This document shows, piece after piece, positions 27,077 through 35,459 of a stretch of DNA of 64,000 nt; within the stretch, counting starts at the first letter, position 1, and each line of letters starts with the position of its first letter. The notes under the pieces are model-generated. The model worked only from the letters and a program-made list of their open reading frames with translations. It ran no database searches and was not told the origin of the DNA. Both the position numbers and the translations under genes were made by a program. This DNA is from Bdellovibrionales bacterium. Lineage in GTDB: Bacteria; Bdellovibrionota; UBA1018; CAIMNF01. The stretch lies in the NCBI GenBank assembly GCA_947502835.1, contig CANNBJ010000002.1, positions 310,001-374,000 of the forward strand, given 5' to 3'.

Positions 27077-27712
27077 ATGGATTTCAATTTCATCGTGGAT
27101 TTCCTCATTGATTACTATGGCCCGATCCCCTACCTGGCGATCTTCCTGATCCTGCTTGCCTGTGGACTTGGAATTCCGATTCCGGAGGACATCACCCTGA
27201 TCGCGGGAGGAATCCTGACGTACTACGGGGTGTGCGATGTTTGGCTGATGATTGCCGTCGGAATGGCGGGCGTTTTGATCGGGGATTCCCTTGTGTACTT
27301 GCTTGGCCGGGTCTTCGGAAAACGGCTGATGAAGAAATGGCCGTTTCGGCTTTTTCTTGATGACGGAAAAATCGAGGGGATTCGGGTCAGACTCCATGAG
27401 CACGGGTCCAAACTCCTCTTTTCGGCGAGATTCATGCCGGGTGTCAGATCGACCGTGTTTTTTGCTGCGGGATTGCTTCATTACCCTTACCGGAAAATGA
27501 TTCTTTTCGACGGGCTTGCCGCGGTCCTGAGTGTTCCTGCGATCGTGTATTCGGTATATCACTTCGGTGATTTCCTCGAGTCCGTCATCAAATGGATCAA
27601 GAAGGTCGAGGGCGGGATCGTCGGACTGATCGCGATCTCCATTCTGGTGATTGGATTTCGTTTCTGGAGAAAACACCGAAAGAAGGTCAAAGCCCGGACG
27701 GGATTGGAGTGA
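27077..27712 (+). CDS. DedA family membrane protein
   Basis: This 211-residue protein has about five hydrophobic helices and the DedA signature: LACGLGIPIPEDITLIAGG near the N-terminus and FSARFMPGVRSTVFFAAG in the middle. DedA/VTT proteins move undecaprenyl phosphate or phospholipids between leaflets. It lies 26 nt after xerC with GGTGG upstream of the ATG. The M14 peptidase gene begins 5 nt downstream. Confidence 0.92.
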   Translation: MDFNFIVDFLIDYYGPIPYLAIFLILLACGLGIPIPEDITLIAGGILTYYGVCDVWLMIAVGMAGVLIGDSLVYLLGRVFGKRLMKKWPFRLFLDDGKIEGIRVRLHEHGSKLLFSARFMPGVRSTVFFAAGLLHYPYRKMILFDGLAAVLSVPAIVYSVYHFGDFLESVIKWIKKVEGGIVGLIAISILVIGFRFWRKHRKKVKARTGLE

Positions 27713-27717
27713 TCAAC

Positions 27718-28644
27718 ATGAGGCGCGTGTTCGTGAACCGTTTTTTTCGAATGACCCCGGGACTTGGGATTGCGTGTGTCCTTTTGACAGGTGTCGTCTC
27801 CGGGGGGGCGAACGCCGAGGAGATCGAAACCGACATTCCGGCTTTGTGTGAATCACTCACCAAAGCCTTCAAGAAAAGGAAATGGGGCGAGGCACCGTGC
27901 GGTTCCATCCAGTGGGTGCATGACACCACTTCCGTTCAGGGGCGCCCGCTTTTGTTTGCAGAGTTTGGACCGGAAAATGCTTCGAACCGGACCTTGATTT
28001 TTTCAATGGTTCATGGCGATGAGATCACTCCGCTTTATGTTGGATTCGAGTTGGCGAAATGGGCCTCGGAGCACATGAAGAATTATCCTGACACACGCCT
28101 TGTGATTGCACCGCTTGTGAATCCTGACGGATTTTTCGGATATCCGAAGACGCGCACCAATGCCCATGGAGTGGACTGCAACCGAAACTTTGGAACCAAG
28201 GATTGGAGGAGTCAGGCACTGTCTTCCTGGAAAACCAAGTTCCATTCGGAAAAGCGAAGGTTCCCCGGTTACAAGCCGGACTCCGAACCGGAAACCTTGT
28301 TCCAAAAGGCGATGATTGATCGGGTGAAACCCTCGAAAATCCTCTCCATCCACTCTCCCTTGAATGTGCTTGATTATGATGGGCCGGATCATCTCAAGCT
28401 CGACCGGTTTGACGCCTTTTACGTTAAAAAATGCCAGGAATTGAGGGAAAAGATCAAGGCGAAGTCGACCGGGTTTTTTCCCGGATCGCTTGGGAATTAT
28501 TCGGGGATTGAGCTTGGCATTCCCACCATTACCCTTGAACTTCCGACGGCAAATGCCGCCCATGCCTCCGAATATTGGATTCAATTCAAACGGGGGATCG
28601 AAGCTGTGATCAAGCATGTGATCCCGGACAAGGACAAGGAATGA
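27718..28644 (+). CDS. Exported M14 zinc carboxypeptidase, MpaA-like
   Basis: This 308-residue protein has a signal peptide (MRRVFVNRFFRMTPGLGIAC through GGANA). The M14 zinc site is MVHGDEITPLY with His and Glu, then LVNPDGFFGYPKTRTNAHGV with DCNRNF, IHSPLNVLDYDGPD for the second His, and GIPTITLELP with the catalytic Glu. It most resembles MpaA murein peptide amidases, which cut gamma-D-Glu-diaminopimelate, except that MpaA is normally cytoplasmic while this one appears exported. GGAG lies 8 nt before the ATG. The stop overlaps the next start. Confidence 0.85.
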   Translation: MRRVFVNRFFRMTPGLGIACVLLTGVVSGGANAEEIETDIPALCESLTKAFKKRKWGEAPCGSIQWVHDTTSVQGRPLLFAEFGPENASNRTLIFSMVHGDEITPLYVGFELAKWASEHMKNYPDTRLVIAPLVNPDGFFGYPKTRTNAHGVDCNRNFGTKDWRSQALSSWKTKFHSEKRRFPGYKPDSEPETLFQKAMIDRVKPSKILSIHSPLNVLDYDGPDHLKLDRFDAFYVKKCQELREKIKAKSTGFFPGSLGNYSGIELGIPTITLELPTANAAHASEYWIQFKRGIEAVIKHVIPDKDKE

Positions 28645-29237
28645 GAACCTTTTTCGAAACGCACATTGAGAAGAAACGACTTCCGATTCCGGTGGCGCTG
28701 CACCGGGAGATTCGAAAGACAGCGCTCCGCCTGCCTGAGCTCGATGTCACGGGACGTGCCTGGAGCAAGAAGAACTATCCCAAGGGATATACTTCGTACG
28801 GTTCACTGTCGGAATTGCATCGACACTTTACGGTCTTCGAACGTTTAGGAAATGCTCTGGACCGCGAGGTTCGCGCCTACGCCTCGGGGCTCGGATTCGA
28901 GTCGAAGAAAGAAAGGCTCGCGTTGACCTCACTTTGGGTGAATTTGATGCCGGAGGGCTGCTACCACGCGTTCCATCACCATCCACATTCTGTGGTGAGC
29001 GGTACCTATTATGTGGACGTGCCTCGAGGTTCAAGTCCCTTGCGAATTGAGGATCCGAGGGCCCCGCTCTTCATGGCGTCTCCGATGCGAAGGATTCAAG
29101 AGGATCTCGTGCCTCGCGCGGGGGAGGTCATTCTCTTTGAAAGTTGGCTGAAACATGAAGTGCCTCCGAATCGAATGAAGGGCCTTAGAATCAGTGTAAG
29201 TTTCAATTATGAGCTCGATCGTTCGTCTTCGCGCTAA
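28641..29237 (+). CDS. Putative 2-oxoglutarate/Fe(II) oxygenase-like protein
   Basis: This 198-residue protein contains WVNLMPEGCYHAFHHHPHSV followed by SGTYYVDVP, then VILFESWLKHEVPPN and RISVSFNYEL. The His ... His ... Arg pattern fits the double-stranded beta-helix of the putative 2OG-Fe(II) oxygenase family described by TIGR02466. No substrate is known. The ATG overlaps the previous stop (ATGA), so it is translationally coupled to the M14 peptidase gene. It converges with the next lipoprotein gene by 4 bp. Confidence 0.75.
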   Translation: MRTFFETHIEKKRLPIPVALHREIRKTALRLPELDVTGRAWSKKNYPKGYTSYGSLSELHRHFTVFERLGNALDREVRAYASGLGFESKKERLALTSLWVNLMPEGCYHAFHHHPHSVVSGTYYVDVPRGSSPLRIEDPRAPLFMASPMRRIQEDLVPRAGEVILFESWLKHEVPPNRMKGLRISVSFNYELDRSSSR

Positions 29238-30151
29238 ATTCCGAAACACCGGTCAAATGAGATGTTCTGGGTTTCCAAGCCATAGCTGAATTCCGCGGAG
29301 CCGCAGCCGGTCAGGCGAATCGAGCTGGTTTTTCCGTCAGAGCAGGTCGCCTGCCATGAGCCTGAAACGGGGCAGTTGCAGGTCGAAGACCAGGTGACAT
29401 CCTCCGGAGAAAAATCGCACGAAAAATCACTCTGATTGTTCTTCACCCGGATCACACCTCCCGAAAGGACGCGGCTTGAGCTTCTTTCGGCCCCCGTCAA
29501 GGTCAGATCAGAGAGTGTGCTTGAGGTGAGGTCCACAAGGGTGCTTCCATCAGGCAGAGTGAATACGCGACGGATTCCATCGCTTGAGAACTTGAATTGT
29601 GCTGAATTGCCCAGGCCCGAAACATGCGTGAGACGCTGTCCGTACCCGGATGGAGCCTCGCGGGAAACCTTGAGTGTGGCACCACGCAACCCTGTCACGG
29701 TGAACTCCGGCACACGGGTGATGATTCCGCCCGAGAGAGGAAGGCCAAGGGAGCATCCTGCGCCTGCGCCACTCCACTTGAGAGAGACTGTGCCGCTGAA
29801 GGAGGCAAGGCCCAGGGTGCAGTCGGAAAAGGTTCTCACCATGCTTCGGGAGCTCGTGTGACAGAGTGCAAAGCCCGTATCAATGCAGGAAGCAGCGTGG
29901 GCCACCGGCATCAGCCCCGGAATCGAGAACTCAGGATTGAGTCGATCTCTCATGCGGTGAAAGGATCGTTCGTGCTGGCTCAAGGTCCCACTGGATCCCC
30001 CGGCCTCATCGATCGAGGCCATGACATCTCCCACTTGCTGGGCCAACTCATCAAGAACCTCATCGGATACATCCGGTCCTTTCGCACACGAGGAAAAGGC
30101 AAAGCACAACAAAAACAAGGACATCAGATTGATGTGGCGAATGGTTTTCAT
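29234..30151 (-). CDS. Lipoprotein of unknown function
   Basis: This 305-residue protein has a lipoprotein signal (LMSLFLLCFAFSSC, lipobox FSSC, then AKG), a short helical stretch and a Cys-containing strand-rich body. The body includes cysteine pairs (CDFSPEDVTWSSTCNCPV) that may form disulfides. The family is not recognised. It converges with the oxygenase-like gene. The gap of 88 nt to the next gene holds an AT-rich promoter-like stretch. Confidence 0.65.
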   Translation of the reverse strand: MKTIRHINLMSLFLLCFAFSSCAKGPDVSDEVLDELAQQVGDVMASIDEAGGSSGTLSQHERSFHRMRDRLNPEFSIPGLMPVAHAASCIDTGFALCHTSSRSMVRTFSDCTLGLASFSGTVSLKWSGAGAGCSLGLPLSGGIITRVPEFTVTGLRGATLKVSREAPSGYGQRLTHVSGLGNSAQFKFSSDGIRRVFTLPDGSTLVDLTSSTLSDLTLTGAERSSSRVLSGGVIRVKNNQSDFSCDFSPEDVTWSSTCNCPVSGSWQATCSDGKTSSIRLTGCGSAEFSYGLETQNISFDRCFGI

Positions 30152-30239
30152 CAGGTGTTGATCCCTCTAGAAAAGGATAAAATACCAAATTAAACCGGTC
30201 AAGCTTGCCAGGCCAAAATGGTTCAATGAAAATCGTGGA

Positions 30240-31187
30240 TTATTTGGAGAGGGGTTTTGGCGCAAGCTCTTGTTTTTCAAAGAGGGTGTATCGGATCCCT
30301 GCAATTGCCCTGAAGTCCTGGCCTTGAGGCCCACCGATATGCCCAACCGCTGCCCCTGCGGTGATCGCAAGACCATCGGGTGATCCATAACGAAATCCAA
30401 GGTAGGCATCGTTGGGAGAGATGCTTGGACTGAAGGGGATCATGCTGATGCTTTGGAGTTCGAAATTCATGCCCCACTCCTGGTTGAAGGGAAGAAACCC
30501 GCCCACCCCTGCAATCAGGCGCTTCCGGTAATCAACCGCAACCGGAAACTCGGGCGGATTGATGTAGAAGGAGTTCATGGCGGAGGCGTACCCGAGGTTC
30601 ACAACCAGGGTCCAGTCCGCAAACTGCCGCTCGAGCGCAGCCCTCAGGGCAATGTAGGTGGAGGCATCAGAGACGAAATTGTAAGTGTCACCCGTTGCAA
30701 GATGAATCTCCGGAATCAGGGCGATCGAGGTATTGCTTGCATCGTCCGTCAACCGGATCTTCCCCATGAACTTCAAATCGCCAAAGGTGGTCACGCTTCC
30801 GGTTTGGTATTCTGAACTGAGTGGAACGACAGGAAAGGTCACAAAATGAATGGGTGCTGCAACGAAAACCGCGAAATTATTGGAAAGCTTGATTCCAAGA
30901 AACGTGTCGACGGTTTGGATGTTGTCAATGATGTTGCCCAGTTTTGCCGTTCCGGCATTGTTGAGCGCAACGAAGGGCTCTGATACGAAATTGTAATTCA
31001 TTCCGAAATAGAAACGAGCGGTCTTCGGCCACTCGGAGCGGAATCCGTCCTCAAGGATCACAAAACGATCGGAGGTGGACGGGTTGTAGGTCTGCGCATT
31101 GATACTGTTCACCACCGCATGGGCGTTGCAGGAAAAAAGCAAAACGCCGAGCCAGGAGGAAACCTTCCATCTTTTCATGGGGCTCAT
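30240..31187 (-). CDS. Outer-membrane beta-barrel-like protein
   Basis: About 315 residues with a signal peptide (MKRWKVSSWLGVLLFSCNAHA). The mature part has alternating strands and Gly/aromatic residues (TARFYFGMNYNFVSEPFVAL, FGDLKFMGKIRLTDDASN and YLGFRYGSPDGLAITAGAAV). The size would suit a barrel of about 12-14 strands. ATG 31187 and ATG 31178 are both possible starts. No specific family is recognised. Confidence 0.7.
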   Translation of the reverse strand: MSPMKRWKVSSWLGVLLFSCNAHAVVNSINAQTYNPSTSDRFVILEDGFRSEWPKTARFYFGMNYNFVSEPFVALNNAGTAKLGNIIDNIQTVDTFLGIKLSNNFAVFVAAPIHFVTFPVVPLSSEYQTGSVTTFGDLKFMGKIRLTDDASNTSIALIPEIHLATGDTYNFVSDASTYIALRAALERQFADWTLVVNLGYASAMNSFYINPPEFPVAVDYRKRLIAGVGGFLPFNQEWGMNFELQSISMIPFSPSISPNDAYLGFRYGSPDGLAITAGAAVGHIGGPQGQDFRAIAGIRYTLFEKQELAPKPLSK

Positions 31188-31214
31188 CTTATGCAAAGGG
31201 GGCGGGATTGTGAA

Positions 31215-31871
31215 CTAAAAAGGCCGATCCGGGATTCCCTGAACCGCAAGAGCCCGATCAAAATGACGAAAGCTCTGGGCTCCGTCATCCAGAATCCGCC
31301 GTCCCGGGCAAAGGATGGGTTCATCGGGAAAGTCCAGGTCGTTGTCCGGGGTTTCCATGAGAGCCCTGAGGTCGCCCGTTTTCTCAATCACTTCCTTCAA
31401 ACAGAGCTCAAACCAGCGGCGATCCCGTTCCGAATCAAGCTCGACCTCGGCAATTCCCCCCGGTTTGTATCGATAAAATGCCGGAACCTCCTTGGACCAG
31501 AGCAGGGGAGGAGAGAACTTGGGCTGATGGTCCGGGTTGTGGCGGGATTTTTTACGGTGGGACACGCTCGTATTGAGATCAACGATCTCTCCATACGGAG
31601 TGACCGTCCAGAAATGGGTGTGCTCCCCCCAGCAGCCGGCCCACATGAGGGACTGATTCTCCATCACTTCGATCCAGGCTGCCTCGCCATAAAACACATT
31701 CGCCTCGATCCCGAAGCGACGAAGGGCTTCGGTGGTGACGGTTGCCACGAGCAGCGGGAATTCGGAGCGGTCTCCGGTGACCCTGTCGGTGACTTTGGTC
31801 ACGAGCCTTGAGAGAGTCGCGATCAATGCAAGAGGGGTGGATCCGACTGCGTTCGACGGGGTATTGTTCAT
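31215..31871 (-). CDS. Unknown protein with possible transglutaminase-like fold
   Basis: This 218-residue cytoplasmic protein contains FGIEANVFYGEAAWIEV and later WAGCWGEHTHFWTVTPYGEI followed by VDLN. The spaced His and Asp resemble the C-terminal half of a transglutaminase/papain-like active site. The expected catalytic Cys is not evident (LLVATVTTEALRR at that position), so it may be inactive or a different fold. The start overlaps the stop of the DUF423 gene (ATGA), in one operon with it. Confidence 0.55.
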   Translation of the reverse strand: MNNTPSNAVGSTPLALIATLSRLVTKVTDRVTGDRSEFPLLVATVTTEALRRFGIEANVFYGEAAWIEVMENQSLMWAGCWGEHTHFWTVTPYGEIVDLNTSVSHRKKSRHNPDHQPKFSPPLLWSKEVPAFYRYKPGGIAEVELDSERDRRWFELCLKEVIEKTGDLRALMETPDNDLDFPDEPILCPGRRILDDGAQSFRHFDRALAVQGIPDRPF

Positions 31872-32227
31872 TTCGGAGCGCTCCGGTTTCTTGTTTCAAG
31901 TGCGAACCCAAGCCAGCCGGCCATGAAAAGAAGGCCGCCCATCGGTGTGATCGCACCAAGGGCTTTGATTCCGGTAAAGACAAGGGCGAAAAGGCTGCCG
32001 CAAAAGATGACGACTCCGAACAGAAAGCACCAGCCGGGCCAGGACCTTCCGGACCGGGCCAGCCCGAAAAGAACAAGTGCCACGGCATGGATCATCAGGT
32101 AATGGCTTGCGGTCTTGTAGATCTCAAAGAAGCGGGGCTCGACCCTGTCTTGAATTGCATGGGCACCGAAGGCGCCCAGAACCACTCCGAGGAAGCCCAG
32201 GAGTGAACCAATGGATGTCCAGTTCAT
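31868..32227 (-). CDS. DUF423 family membrane protein
   Basis: This 119-residue protein has four hydrophobic helices and the DUF423 hallmark LLGFLGVVLGAFGAHAIQ near the N-terminus, followed by the YKTASHYLMIHAVALVLFG helix and GGLLFMAGWLGFAL near the end. Function is unknown. It overlaps the genes on both sides (4 bp each), placing it between the aromatic hydroxylase gene and the unknown protein gene. Confidence 0.9.
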   Translation of the reverse strand: MNWTSIGSLLGFLGVVLGAFGAHAIQDRVEPRFFEIYKTASHYLMIHAVALVLFGLARSGRSWPGWCFLFGVVIFCGSLFALVFTGIKALGAITPMGGLLFMAGWLGFALETRNRSAPK

Positions 32228-33936
32228 ATCAACTCCATTCCCCGCTCAATCATCTCTTTTCGCTCCGGAAGTCTGGAGCGAAGCGCTTCCAGGGTTTCGT
32301 AGAGTTTGGCAGTAATCACATTGTCGGGCTCGCGTTCGGAGTAGATTTCAAGAAGCTCCAGCCGAAGGAGCCAGTCGTCGGGAAAATACCCCTCGAGCTG
32401 TTGGAAAACGGTGTCGAGGTAGCGAAGGTTCGTCTCGCCGGAGTCTCGAAACTCGCGAACCTGTCGGTACAGAAAATTCAGGGTTGTGTTCTCCGGTGTG
32501 AGGTTGCTTTTGTGTGCATGAACCTTTTTGCCGGATTTTCGTTGGTGCGGGGAAAAGCTTTTTCGATCCGCCGCCCCCCCGAAGACAGAGGTTACCCGGG
32601 AGCCGAGCACAAGAGGATAGAAGCTGGAATTCTCCGAATACACGAGCCGCCCTTGCTCATCGGTGATTCGAACGTGTTCAAGGAGATGGATCTTCCCGCT
32701 CTTTCCGAGTTCGACGGTCTTGTGAAAACGCCCCTGCAAGCGGAGTCCGGATTTGGTGTGGAGTCCGCTTCCGTGCACTTTGCCCAAAATTTCAACCAAA
32801 GGGGTGCTTGCCACGCCGGGATTGAAAAGCGGAACGAGGAACTCCTCTGAAAGGAGGTGCGGGGCAAGCTCGTGCGACGCCCGGTCGTGGAAGGAGAATT
32901 GTTTTGCGCCGGAAAGGACGAATCCCGCTTCCTCGCCGGATGCGGTGAAGAGCGCATCCTTCAGGATGCCGGTCAGTTGAATCCCGGAGTCGAGCACTGC
33001 GGTCACGGTGTTTTGGGCCTCGACCCCGAGTCGAAGCCCGTAGGCCCCGCCCCGACGATAGGCCATGGTATCTGCAAACTCCTCAAGGGCAAAGGTCAGC
33101 TCTTGGAAGTTTCCGGCCACAAACAGCTGCGGCTGAGGGCGGGTGATGTCATAGGAGGTGTTGATGGAGGCTTTGAGTGTGAAAGGCACCTTCCTCACTT
33201 CCTCGCTCAGGCAATGATAGCTTTCGCTGATCGAGGAGAGGAGGCCTGCTCCATAAATCAGGGGTTCACCCGAACTCTGGATGAGTCCGTATTCGGTTGT
33301 CCACCATGCCATGCGGGTGAGGAGGGCGGCTTCGGAGGGTTTGACCTCTCGATTGGACACCTCTTCGAATTTCTTCTGGATCACGGCGATTTGCTCAGGA
33401 GTGGAATGGGGATCTTCCTTGATCTCGGAAAGTTGAAAGACAGCTTCGTACAGTTCGAGATCGGCCTTGGTGATGATCGCGTTTCTTGCGATCTCGCCAT
33501 AGGCTTCAAGGTATTTCCGATACTCCGGGTCGGCAACGATCGGGACATGGCCGGCCGCCTCATGGATGATGTCAGGCGACGGGGTGTAGCCGATGTTCTC
33601 GAGCTTGCGAATGTCACATGCGATTGCCAGAATTCGCAGGGATTGGAATTCAAGAAAGATGGCAGGAGGAATGAAGCCGTTGATTGCCACCGCACGCCAT
33701 CCGAGTTTTCGAAGGGCGGCATCCATCTCGGTTACGAGGGGGATGCGGTCCGTGGAGATTCCGGTGGTGCTCAAGCCTTGGACGTAGAGCGGATGACCGT
33801 GAACAGCGAAGAACGCCTGGGACACCCTCATCACATAACGCCAAACGGCTTGATCGATCGGGGTGTAAAGGGAAGGGTCTTGCTCGGTGATGTATTCACG
33901 CAGGTGTTCGGGGATGGACTCGAGCGGAGCGTTCAT
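32224..33936 (-). CDS. Biopterin-dependent aromatic amino acid hydroxylase (phenylalanine 4-monooxygenase type), long form
   Basis: This 570-residue protein has the catalytic core in residues 1-330. Iron ligands are the two His of DIIHEAAGHVP and a Glu in TEYGLIQ, both in the expected order. The rest (about 330-570) carries a strand-rich middle and a helical end (TLNFLYRQVREFRDSGETNL) not found in the short bacterial PhhA of about 280 residues. There is no N-terminal ACT domain. It should turn Phe into Tyr using a pterin cofactor. The partner pterin dehydratase is not in this window. It overlaps tatA and the DUF423 gene. Confidence 0.88.
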   Translation of the reverse strand: MNAPLESIPEHLREYITEQDPSLYTPIDQAVWRYVMRVSQAFFAVHGHPLYVQGLSTTGISTDRIPLVTEMDAALRKLGWRAVAINGFIPPAIFLEFQSLRILAIACDIRKLENIGYTPSPDIIHEAAGHVPIVADPEYRKYLEAYGEIARNAIITKADLELYEAVFQLSEIKEDPHSTPEQIAVIQKKFEEVSNREVKPSEAALLTRMAWWTTEYGLIQSSGEPLIYGAGLLSSISESYHCLSEEVRKVPFTLKASINTSYDITRPQPQLFVAGNFQELTFALEEFADTMAYRRGGAYGLRLGVEAQNTVTAVLDSGIQLTGILKDALFTASGEEAGFVLSGAKQFSFHDRASHELAPHLLSEEFLVPLFNPGVASTPLVEILGKVHGSGLHTKSGLRLQGRFHKTVELGKSGKIHLLEHVRITDEQGRLVYSENSSFYPLVLGSRVTSVFGGAADRKSFSPHQRKSGKKVHAHKSNLTPENTTLNFLYRQVREFRDSGETNLRYLDTVFQQLEGYFPDDWLLRLELLEIYSEREPDNVITAKLYETLEALRSRLPERKEMIERGMELI

Positions 33937-34112
33937 GTGAGGCGATTGGGCTGATCCGGATCGTCTTTGTCGTTTGATTTGCCCTCAAGGCCTTTTTTGA
34001 AAGCACCGATCCCCCTTCCAAGAGCGGAACCAAGCTCGGGAAGTCTGCGGCTTCCGAACAGGAGAACCACGATTGCCAAGATAAGAAGATGACCACCACT
34101 TAAACCAAACAT
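33933..34112 (-). CDS. tatA: Sec-independent translocase subunit TatA/E
   Basis: This 59-residue protein has the family layout: a short N-terminus, membrane helix GGHLLILAIVVLLFGSRRLP, amphipathic helix ELGSALGRGIGAFKKGLEG and acidic tail. It forms the pore part of the Tat system. No tatB or tatC is adjacent. ATG 34112 is chosen because the upstream extension lacks a sensible start. No ribosome site is visible. A probable Tat substrate is encoded at 50025-51761. Confidence 0.92.
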   Translation of the reverse strand: MFGLSGGHLLILAIVVLLFGSRRLPELGSALGRGIGAFKKGLEGKSNDKDDPDQPNRLT

Positions 34113-34192
34113 GGAGCAAAGAAGTACCACAAAAGGCTGGATTCCGCATGGATTTTTCGCTAAGTTGGCCTTTCGCTTCAAGGAGTTGTCGT

Positions 34193-34957
34193 ATGGAAAA
34201 GCAAAAGCCGATCACGGTTTCGGCGCGATTGATTGCCAAGAAATCCCTCACGCCGGATGTCGTCGAGTTCACCTTTCGGTCCGAGCCGTCTTTCTCGTTT
34301 CAACCGGGTCAGTTTATCAGCATTGTGATTCCCGGTGCGGGCCCCGGTGGACGCGATCTCAGACGTGCCTACTCAATCGCCTCATCGCCCGAGCTCGCGT
34401 TGGATGGCCAGCCGGCATTTGAGCTCTGTGTGAAGTTGGTCGAGGGCGGTCCCGGGACCACATATTTGAATTCACTCAAGCCCGGTGAGGCCATGACGGG
34501 AATGACACCGTTCGGGGATTTTGTGTACAAACCGAAGGCCGGACGTCATGCGATTTTCATTTCAACTGGAACGGGTCTTGCTCCGTTCCGTTCGATGGTC
34601 CTCTCGAGGATTTACGCCGAACATCCCCCCGCCTCGACGCGAATCCTCTTCGGTGCAAGGGCTGAAAGCGATTTGCTCTATACGACGGAAATCGTGAAGG
34701 CGCTGGGGACAGGTAATCTGGTTCAGGCCCTATCCCGCGCTCAGGCGGATTGGTGCGGATTCAAGGGACGGGTTACCGATTGGCTTCGTGAGAATGAGGG
34801 CCAGATCGATTGGGCGAATACCGAGTTCTACCTGTGTGGCAATGGGGCCATGATCGATGAGGCCAAGCAGATCCTTGCCGGGAAGGGGGTCGAGAAGACG
34901 TCCATCCACCAGGAGGTTTATTACAAACCCAAGCCCGGCGAGACACACGCGAATTGA
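34193..34957 (+). CDS. Ferredoxin-NADP reductase-like FAD oxidoreductase
   Basis: This 254-residue protein has an FAD domain with PGQFISIVIPG and RRAYSIASSPE (RxYS motif), then an NAD(P) domain with ISTGTGLAPFRSMVLSRI and a terminal CGNGAMIDEAKQIL. There is no fused iron-sulfur domain, so it is a stand-alone reductase passing electrons between NAD(P)H and an unknown carrier. ATG 34193 has AGGAG 7 nt upstream. It lies directly before tRNA-Ser. Confidence 0.88.
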   Translation: MEKQKPITVSARLIAKKSLTPDVVEFTFRSEPSFSFQPGQFISIVIPGAGPGGRDLRRAYSIASSPELALDGQPAFELCVKLVEGGPGTTYLNSLKPGEAMTGMTPFGDFVYKPKAGRHAIFISTGTGLAPFRSMVLSRIYAEHPPASTRILFGARAESDLLYTTEIVKALGTGNLVQALSRAQADWCGFKGRVTDWLRENEGQIDWANTEFYLCGNGAMIDEAKQILAGKGVEKTSIHQEVYYKPKPGETHAN

Positions 34958-34983
34958 CAAGGATTCGGATTTGTCGATAGGGT
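34954..34983 (+). promoter_or_regulatory. Promoter of tRNA-Ser
   Basis: A perfect -35 TTGACA (34954-34959) and TAGGGT (34978-34983) are separated by 18 nt, about 22 nt before the tRNA. As a strong stable-RNA promoter it supports TAGnnT as a usable -10 box in this genome. The -35 overlaps the end of the reductase gene. Confidence 0.65.
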
Positions 34984-35005
34984 GGGTCTTCACCCTACTC
35001 AATGC

Positions 35006-35095
35006 GGAGAGATGGCAGAGTGGTCGATTGCACCGGTTTTGAAAACCGGCAGGCTCGCAAGGGTCTCGGGGGTTCAAATCCCTCTCTCTCCGCCA
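35006..35095 (+). tRNA. tRNA-Ser (anticodon TGA)
   Basis: A class II tRNA: acceptor arms GGAGAGA / TCTCTCC, anticodon loop TTTGAAA (anticodon TGA), a long variable arm, T-loop TTCAAAT and an encoded CCA. It is 90 nt. No clear terminator follows. The structured stretch at 35126-35462 lies downstream on the same strand and could be part of the same transcript. Confidence 0.97.
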
Positions 35096-35125
35096 TTCCT
35101 TACTAATCACCTATTTTCATAAGAT

Positions 35126-35230
35126 CGGGGTCTTCAGGAATCCCTTACTCCTCCATGCGGCATCGTGCCGCCTCGCTTTCGCGCATCCCGCGCTCGCGAG
35201 AGTCGTCGTAAGGGATTCCTGAAGGCCCCG
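35126..35230. repeat. 105-nt Y-shaped inverted-repeat element
   Basis: Arms at 35126-35148 and 35208-35230 are complementary over 23 positions with one difference, which would be a G-U pair in RNA transcribed from the plus strand. The inside holds a perfect small hairpin (GCGGCA TCG TGCCGC) and a second weaker one (TTTCGCG ... CGCGAGA), so the whole could fold as a three-way junction. No coding frame is credible. A REP-like mobile palindrome, an RNA processing signal, or a domain of a longer small RNA are all possible. Confidence 0.65.
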
Positions 35231-35341
35231 AATTTCTGTAAGTGGTGGTCAATAAGGGAAGGCGGAGAGAGAGGAGAGTTGGTTACCGTCGTTGGGGTTC
35301 ACAATTTTGCCACGGAAGTAGCGTCAGCTGCGACGGCAAAA

Positions 35342-35385
35342 TTGCACAAACCGGAGGTTTGCCCGCAGGGTCGAGGCCAGGATGG
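35342..35385 (+). repeat. 44-bp direct repeat, copy 1
   Basis: This segment is identical to 35416-35459, with a 74-nt period. It begins TTGCACAAACCGGAGG and ends GGCCAGGATGG, and carries one GGA hairpin and one CAGGATG site. Confidence 0.9.
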
Positions 35386-35415
35386 GCTGGTGACAAAAAT
35401 ATCAGGATGATATTT

Positions 35416-35459
35416 TTGCACAAACCGGAGGTTTGCCCGCAGGGTCGAGGCCAGGATGG
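35416..35459 (+). repeat. 44-bp direct repeat, copy 2
   Basis: Identical to copy 1. The first bases overlap the right arm of the 11-bp GGA hairpin, so stem and repeat are interlocked. Confidence 0.9.

Noticed and set aside
32857-33954. 365-codon open frame on the plus strand
   Set aside because: Antisense to the aromatic amino acid hydroxylase, which has intact iron ligands. No ribosome site or recognisable product.
35006-35230. Genomic island inserted at tRNA-Ser
   Set aside because: No integrase adjacent, no second copy of the tRNA 3' end found downstream, and core gene order resumes within 400 nt.
35342-35459. Two direct repeats as a CRISPR array
   Set aside because: Only two copies, the spacer itself is a perfect hairpin, and no cas genes are present.
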